Below are positions 57,873 to 64,000 of a DNA stretch of 64,000 nucleotides, piece by piece; position 1 is the first letter of the stretch, and each line of letters begins with the position of its first letter. The stretch spans positions 6,262,001-6,326,000 of the forward strand of contig NW_024466459.1 in NCBI RefSeq assembly GCF_017591425.1, given 5' to 3'. The notes beneath the pieces were generated by a model, which worked only from the letters and a program-made list of their open reading frames with translations, was not told the origin of the DNA and ran no database searches. This stretch comes from Ochotona curzoniae. Lineage: Eukaryota; Chordata; Mammalia; Lagomorpha; Ochotonidae. The position numbers and the translations under genes were made by a program.

Positions 57873-57888
57873 TAACCATTATTTTCTT
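57873..57888. repeat. Target-site duplication, right copy
   Basis: Exact 16-bp match to 57570-57585. Confidence 0.93.
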
Positions 57889-59299
57889 GTCTCCGAAGAA
57901 ACTCAAATATCAATCAGCTTATTAGTAGATAGTCAAGGGTTATCAGTTACCAATCATGACTGTTAATAAGCACAAAATTTATTCATGCTTTTGACCACCC
58001 ATCCATTCCTTGTGGAATTGGTTTACATTTGGGAGAGGAATCCATGGCCACCATCCACACCTTGGGAGGTAGCTGGAGAAGGGCCTTACCATTGCTCTTC
58101 ATTTTGGCTGTAATGGTGGTCATGAAGGTATTGTGCATGGGGGCGGTGACACAGGCAGAAAACGGGCAATGGCAGTGATCGCAGTCAAAGCATACAAGCA
58201 GAAACAGCATCATTATAAAGGTTAGTAAACCAACACAGACCTACTTTTACATGTTTACCTTAACTCTCCTGAAGTCTTCCTTTTTTCCATTGGTCAGCAA
58301 TAGTTGCTTCTAGACATGGTAACCCAAGAATGAACTTGGCATTCTTCGTGACTTTTCCCACCACATAAATGGAAAAAGAGTTGGCATCTCCATGCAGCAC
58401 TACCCTTCTCATGCTGCATAGAAATATATCCTCATTTGAAAAGCTTCTTTAGTAATCCACCTCACTGTATGTTGACATTTTAGCTTTGTGTACAGCAGGA
58501 AGGTCATGAAAACACCCTTGTGGTGACACCTTTGGTTAATCCTTAATATTCTCACTGGAAAAAATCTGCATCAACATGCTATGCTGTGGCTTGTGCCATT
58601 TTGTTGTATTTTATTCTGTCTTTGAGACAGAACAATTCTTTTTTGGTTGAGGTGCTATATTGCCTGGGGAAGAAAGGGAAATGTCTGTTATTGCTTGCTA
58701 AACATCTAGCACGTAACCAGCCAAAACCACAGGAGCTAATCTCAAATCGGGGAGTTAACTTCTCAGGGAAGGAGTCCTGTGGCGTGCATTCATTTCAGAC
58801 ATAGCCTCTTGAGTTTCCATGTTTTTCCCTGTAATGTTTCTAGGTACACTTCAACGCATAGAGTCTCATTTTAGATTAGGTGCTGTTGAAGTCTATAGTG
58901 TTTTATTTGGATTTTATGTACGAAAAGAAATATTTATCAGGCTGGTGCTAAGTTACTCTGTCTACAATGTTGACTACATGGGGACCCAGCCACACAATTC
59001 TCAGGTCTACTTTTTTTTTTTAAATTTTGCTTTTACCTCTGCATTTTTTTGCTCAACTAATCTTAAAGACACATTCGCTCATATGTTTATTTTTTCCACA
59101 AATATTTTGTAACACTTCTTACAGACTCTTTTAGTGTACTATGGAAATAAATGTTAAATGAATGTGTGTGATTCTTGTACTTAAAGAACCTATAGTCTGG
59201 CAAAGATTCTTTCATCAGTTAACCTGGAGGAAATACAACTTTTAATGAAACTGCTTATAAAAATAGGAATCAAAAAGTGCAGTGAACTAGTCCGGTCTG
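57889..59299. other. AT-rich single-copy DNA
   Basis: No gene is recognised. A T run lies at 59010-59021. Small open frames near 58586-59112 are AT-driven. Confidence 0.35.
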
Positions 59300-59960
59300 C
59301 CTCACATCCCATTGATAGCCCCTAAACATCACTGGGTATTGAAGCTTAACTCAATCCGACCGATGCCACCCTCCCAAACATAATCATGCCAGTTGGGCCA
59401 CCAGCTGTCCAACCATACCTGCCCCCAGTCCTGGTTCTCATGCCCACCACTGACAGTTGCAGCCCATCAGATAGGTGACTACAATGCATTCCTGGACCCA
59501 TTCTGCCCCCCAGATCTTGCACTCTCCAGGTGTTTTTGCAGTCTAACTTGATAGAATTTGCCCTCAGTCCCAGCATTTGTCAACTGATGCTGTAGCAAAG
59601 CTCAACCTGCTTTCCCTTATTCTGGCTCATGCCTGTACCCATGGATACAATCGACTTTCCAACCTGGATCTCCCAGTTTACATGTAGTCCAACAGGCGTT
59701 GTATCTCTGTGCAACCTGGTCTGCCCCCGGTTACATGCCCCCAGTTCTCACACTTGCCAGAATGAGCAGTGGCCCAGAAATGGAGTCCCTACTATTCCCT
59801 TACTTGACTCAACCCCCATTCCGATCTTACTTGTGCTGGTGGGTACTGCAGCCCATCTGGTGTGAACTGTATCACCTCAGCATTTGTCAGTAGGTGCTGT
59901 AAACCTGGCCTGGCCTGCTCCCATTCTAGTTCACGCTGGTTGGAGCTGCCAGTCAGGTTG
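59300..59960. repeat. Imperfect pyrimidine-rich tandem repeat
   Basis: GC-richer and C/T-rich. Blocks recur: 'cagcatttgtcaactgatgc' at 59571 returns as 'cagcatttgtcagtaggtgc' at 59878 (spacing 307), and 'cctgctttcccttattctgg' near 59609 returns as 'cctgctcccattctagttca' near 59911. Related pieces also occur near 59419 and 59719. Copies have diverged and differ by deletions. It may be part of a lagomorph L1 untranslated region, but this is not established. Confidence 0.55.
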
Positions 59961-62689
59961 TTTTGTTTTTTGTTTTGTTTTTTTTTTTAATGGAAAACAG
60001 ATTCAATGAGCAAACATAAATAAAATACATTGCATAGTTATTATTTCTGTAAGTTCATTTATGCATAAACTTAATTGTATTAGACAAACAGTGAACACAC
60101 AGTAAAGGAGTATAGAAAGAGAGAGAAAATAGCATGTCAAAATGAGAACAGAAGGAAGAGAAGGGGAAAGCAATAAAAAAGAAAATGGAAAAAAGGTCGT
60201 CAATGAGTGGATAATATTTTTGTTATTATAGAAATTTTTAAGTATTGAAAACTGTATCAGAAGGAAATTTTTCAACTGAGTAATCTGAAGTCCCGTCAAA
60301 CAGCAAATTCTACTCTGTATTTTGTTTTACTACCTTTTCTTTTGATGTTACTGCTGCTCTGAATTCTGTTTCGTAATGGTCTTGTTCTCTCACGTGATTT
60401 ACAAAGAGGTTCATTTCTAGTTTTGATAATTACGTTTGGGTGACAGAAGATGTCAAATGATTTGTTTGATTGCTAGGAAACTTTTAACAATGTAATTAGT
60501 AAATCTAAATTCTGAGCTTTGTTACACAAAGTGTTCCCTCGTGTAAGCCTCACTACAAAGCAATTTCTAAGTCTCCTTGAGGATGCAGCTCAAACTGCTT
60601 CAATGGATTCCAAGCTATTTTGGCACAATGGCTTACACTGAATCAGACTTGTTTCCCTGCCCATTGTAAGCCTCCACGTTGAATATTCATGTGATATAGT
60701 TCTGCGTAGAAGTTGGACATTTCCAAGTTAGGCTGGTTCATAGGAAAATCATCCCACAGCAAGCCAGCATGGTCTTTAAAGTCAATAGTTGATCTAATCA
60801 TTGGATAGTAAAGCCATGAAAGGGATGATATTCTAGTAGCCAAATGTTCACTTACACTTGTTTGGAAGGCACGTAAGGCTGTCTCCTTTTAATTGTACTC
60901 TGAGTTATTTAAAAGCTTCAGAACCAGTGACAAATCTCTGTTGGCTTCTTGAAACACCCACACACACAATCTTCCAAATCAACTACTTTTTTATAACTGG
61001 ACTTCAGTGCAGTATGATTGGGCACTTGCGCTAATGAGCTTACTGTGAACAATTACTCGTGGGATAAAATACAGCTGAACCATGCTTGCATCAACAAGCT
61101 AGAACTTGGGTTACATTTGCCTGTTGATTCATCCTTTGGCATCATCGACTCTGTGAATCGTTGCCTCTCCTTAACCTTAGCTGTAGCCACGAACATTGTC
61201 TGATCTTGCTGACACCTGTGTTGCCCTCGCAATGATGAATGCAGAAACTGTGGCAAGCCACTAAAGTCACAACAAGCACAATTTGAGATCAGAGCAAGGA
61301 AGAATCTTGTGAATGAAGACGAGGTCAGTTTGCACCCCGAATTCTAAAACCTAGCACTATCCATTAAGAGCCAAAACTGCCTGCTCAAAAGAGGAAATGG
61401 AAAAGACATTCAGGTGTTAAATAGTCATTGAGAATTGTTCTTAAGTTTTTGATGTTGTTACTCTTTTTTTTTTTTTTTTGATGCAGCTAGCTGGGGATGA
61501 AGAAGCAAGGCTTGCTTTATCCGCTTTCTATGAGGCTTTTAGCGTATTGGTCAACATAGTTTAAGTATCCACTGAGGGGAGTGCAGCAAGAAGAATTAGC
61601 TTATAAAAAATAGTATGAAATATACTCCCAATATCTTGACTTTGATGTTCATTCACTATCATTTCACACATGTTCTAAATTTGAGTTGAGTCAATGAATA
61701 CTTGAGCTATGCTCCAAGGCTGTAATGCCAATTGCCCACTCATAGAAGGGCTATGCCAGGACCACCTGAAAAATCCTCACCATCCTGAATTTACTCTCCC
61801 AGGAGTACTGACTCAGCATATTCATGGTGACATCCAGAAACCTCTGTTAATGTTCTCCTGGGCATGGATTGTAAGGTGCATGTCTGACTGCTCTATTCTA
61901 GATTCTATAACGCTCTTGATAGATTATGAAAAACAGGTAAATACCTTGTTCTTCTATGCTGCTTTGGAACTTGTAAAATAACCATTTGCAATTTCATTAA
62001 TACATATGTTTGTATTTATTCTTTCTAACTTACTGTCTTGTAGTTATTCCCATGATAAGTTTATTGTTGGTTTAATTTGCTTTATCTTGCAAGGTGATCA
62101 AATGCAAACTCAGGAGTATTAATTAAGTTATTTGGGAGATGGCTACGTTATCTATTTAATTTTAGTGACCGGCTCATTAATTTCAGGATACTATTGTAAG
62201 TACACTTTTATGTGTTTTTAATTAGACCGCTTTGACTTTTTTTGGATGTAGAAGTGACACCAATTATGAATCATGAAATATGGGTAGAGGTGAATCAGCC
62301 AGCATGAGAGAAATGTTGGAACAGGAAACCAATTCAGTCATCACTATGGCAGACTAAACTGATGTACTATTTTGATAGTAACTTGAAGCTACCAAAGGGG
62401 ACAATTTTAGGACTCAACCTTCACCAAATCCTCTACCTTTCAGGGTTTCACTTTCCTTTAATAAGGAAATGACAACAACGTAAATCTCCATTCTATGTGA
62501 CCTCAGGAAGCATCTAATGTAACAATGCTGAAGGTTCCTAAAATATGCTCATAGGTAAATTGTTTCAGCAAAGGACCTTATATTATGTTAGCTAGAGGCA
62601 CCACCTGTGTTTTAATCCGATGATTTAATAAGTAGACACTTGAATGTATACGAATTTGAGTAATTTGTAAGTCCAACTGGTAGTGTCTC
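59961..62689. other. AT-rich single-copy DNA
   Basis: It begins with a TTTTG/T-rich run (59961-59989). A T run lies at 61464-61479. No gene or clear repeat is recognised. Confidence 0.35.
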
Positions 62690-63381
62690 CATATGCCTGG
62701 GGTGGAATGTTCCAGTGCTGATTCTGTCCCGTGTTCTGGCTGGCTGCCTGTGAGTACCCATGAGTGCCATGGTCAAATCGTGGAACCTTCCATGACAGCC
62801 TTCAGAGCCAGTGCAGCAGGCTCTTTCCTGCAGCCAGAGTTACAGCTACCATCAGGGTTGACACTTGTCCAGGCTGTTCACATGGTTAAGGGAGGGTCCC
62901 TGGATGTGAACGCTCTGTGGAAGGCTTTGCCTTAATGGGTTGTGATGTAAATCCACCATTGAGTTTTTGTGAAGGGGATGATAATTTTCATCTCCACATG
63001 CTGTCTATTCAATGCACAGTGTTTCATTTTCATGTCTGAGTGCCTAGTTGGAGGTTGATAATTCCAGAGAACACTTTTCAGAAAACCCTTCAGTAGCACT
63101 AGCAACAGGATCAGTGCTGTATCCAAATGCAGATATGCAGTAACAGACAGTGCTGGGGATAAAGCACTGTGGCTGTGTACCATGATGCTCCAAGATTACA
63201 GATGGATCTGAGCCTGTGGACAGTGCCCTGTGCCCATCAGCAGTATGTCGAACTTCAGAGTGGTCTCAGGAAGTCCAGAAATGGTGACCTTTTTTGTATA
63301 GAAAAGGCTGATCCATCAGTGGTATCAGCACCAATCAACTAACGATTCAAAATTTCTATGAGGTGGCCTCTTTTTCTTCTT
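62690..63381. other. GC-richer unassigned segment, possible decayed retrocopy
   Basis: Base composition rises above the neighbours. An 80-codon plus-strand frame (62693-62935) continues past stops into further readable text in shifted frames. No protein family is recognised. Similar composition resumes after the SINE at 63382-63682, so one element may be split by it. It could be a processed pseudogene, an old transposon or ordinary unique DNA. Confidence 0.25.
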
Positions 63382-63682
63382 GAAGATGTTATTTCTCCTT
63401 ATTGGAAAAGCAGATTTACAAAGAGAGACAGAGAGAATCTTGCATCTACTGTTTCATATCCCCAAGTGGCCACGATAGCTAGAGCTGAGTCAGTTTGAAG
63501 CCAGGAGCCACTTCTGAGTCTCCCATGACGGTGCAGGGTCCCAAGGCTTTGGACCATCCTTGACTGCTTTCCCAGGCCACAAGCAGGGAGTTGGATGGAA
63601 AGTGGGGCAGCCAGGACACGAAACCAGCACCTGTATTGGATTCCGGTGAGGTCCTAGCTACTGAGCCATCACACTGGGGTCC
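63382..63682 (-). mobile_element. CSINE, full length
   Basis: Minus strand: tail 'tgttatttctccttattgga', 'aaagcagatttacaaagaga', 'tttgaagccaggagccactt', 'tctcccatgacggtgcaggg', 'cccaaggctttggaccatcc', 'aagcagggagttggatggaa' and the head 'gagccatcacactggggtcc'. Moderate divergence. Confidence 0.93.
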
Positions 63683-64000
63683 AGATGTGGCTTTTGAACC
63701 CTGAATCAACAGAAGGGCTGAACCATGATGATGCTTCCCAAGCCCTTGGCACCAGACTGGCACACATCTTCGAGGAAACAAGTTGATGAGAGAGCAACGA
63801 GGTGCCCTAACTGAGCTAGCCAAGATCTTTCACACCTGATGTCAATGAGATCAACCCTTGGGATTTCTGGAAAGAATGAGAATTTGCTGGGGACTTGGAT
63901 TAGATTCTGCGTGGAACCACAGGCTACAGACTATGTAGGAGGGAATACATGACTTTTATGTAAATGCCACCCAAATCATATCCTTAGGTTTCTGTGGTCT
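63683..64000. other. Unassigned DNA to window end
   Basis: No gene is recognised. Composition resembles 62690-63381. Confidence 0.3.

Noticed and set aside
1..64000. CRISPR arrays, bacterial operons, integrons, endogenous retroviral gag/pol/env
   Set aside because: No regularly spaced direct repeats with unique spacers, no operon structure and no retroviral motifs were seen. The repeat content is that of a mammal.

Overview
The window looks like a gene-poor, AT-rich stretch of lagomorph nuclear DNA, most likely pika (Ochotona). The main evidence is about 30 copies of one tRNA-derived SINE. Its best copy, at 20451-20792, has the body shared by lagomorph C-type SINEs (CSINE): a B box, a 'cctgcacccgcgtgggagac' core, a CT-rich stretch and an AATAAA-like tail. 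The pika assignment rests on how this copy differs from the rabbit C repeat as I remember it; I could not run a database comparison. Ancient mammalian repeats (MIR, L2, L1M) and several (AC)n/(TG)n microsatellites fit a mammalian chromosome. I see no CRISPR, bacterial operon, rRNA, tRNA gene or clear endogenous retrovirus.

No complete protein-coding gene is visible. The longest open frames are under 200 codons, and many are translations of SINE sequence. One short segment, 50377-50499 on the minus strand, looks most like an internal exon: 123 nt, phase 0-0, perfect GTAAGT donor, five CpGs and GC-rich third positions. I could not assign it to a gene. If it is real, the window would be mostly intron of a large gene on the minus strand. 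If not, the window is intergenic.

Layout. 1-11 kb: mostly single-copy AT-rich sequence with an old SINE, an ancient dispersed repeat (about 4.7-5.2 kb), two microsatellites, a MIR and a SINE. 11.3-12.9 kb: a head-to-tail cluster of plus-strand SINEs. 15.6-20.8 kb: more SINEs, ending with the youngest copy, which has intact target-site duplications. 26.8-31.2 kb: the most complex region. It holds a SINE with duplications, a decayed L1 ORF2 end on the plus strand, an L1 5' untranslated region on the minus strand with YY1-like sites, a twin-primed (5'-inverted) L1 with a 12-bp target duplication and a G-quadruplex-type 3'UTR, an older L1 piece, and three SINE pieces in alternating orientation. 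35.2-37.4 kb: an old L1M copy split by a SINE and followed by a (CA)n tract and another SINE. 38.9-44.5 kb: SINEs, an L2 3' end and an L1M piece. 45.5 kb: a perfect 13-bp minisatellite. 47.8-52.9 kb: SINEs and the candidate exon. 54.9-57.9 kb: old L1 remnants and two SINEs, one with a perfect 16-bp target duplication. 59.3-60.0 kb: an imperfect pyrimidine-rich tandem repeat. The last 1.3 kb is GC-richer, unassigned sequence interrupted by a SINE.

The main biology readable here is retrotransposition: L1 machinery moving L1 and SINE RNAs, with nested insertions, twin priming and microsatellite growth in SINE tails. I found nothing that supports a new functional system. The items most worth checking are the candidate exon, the twin-primed L1 and the L1 promoter fragment.
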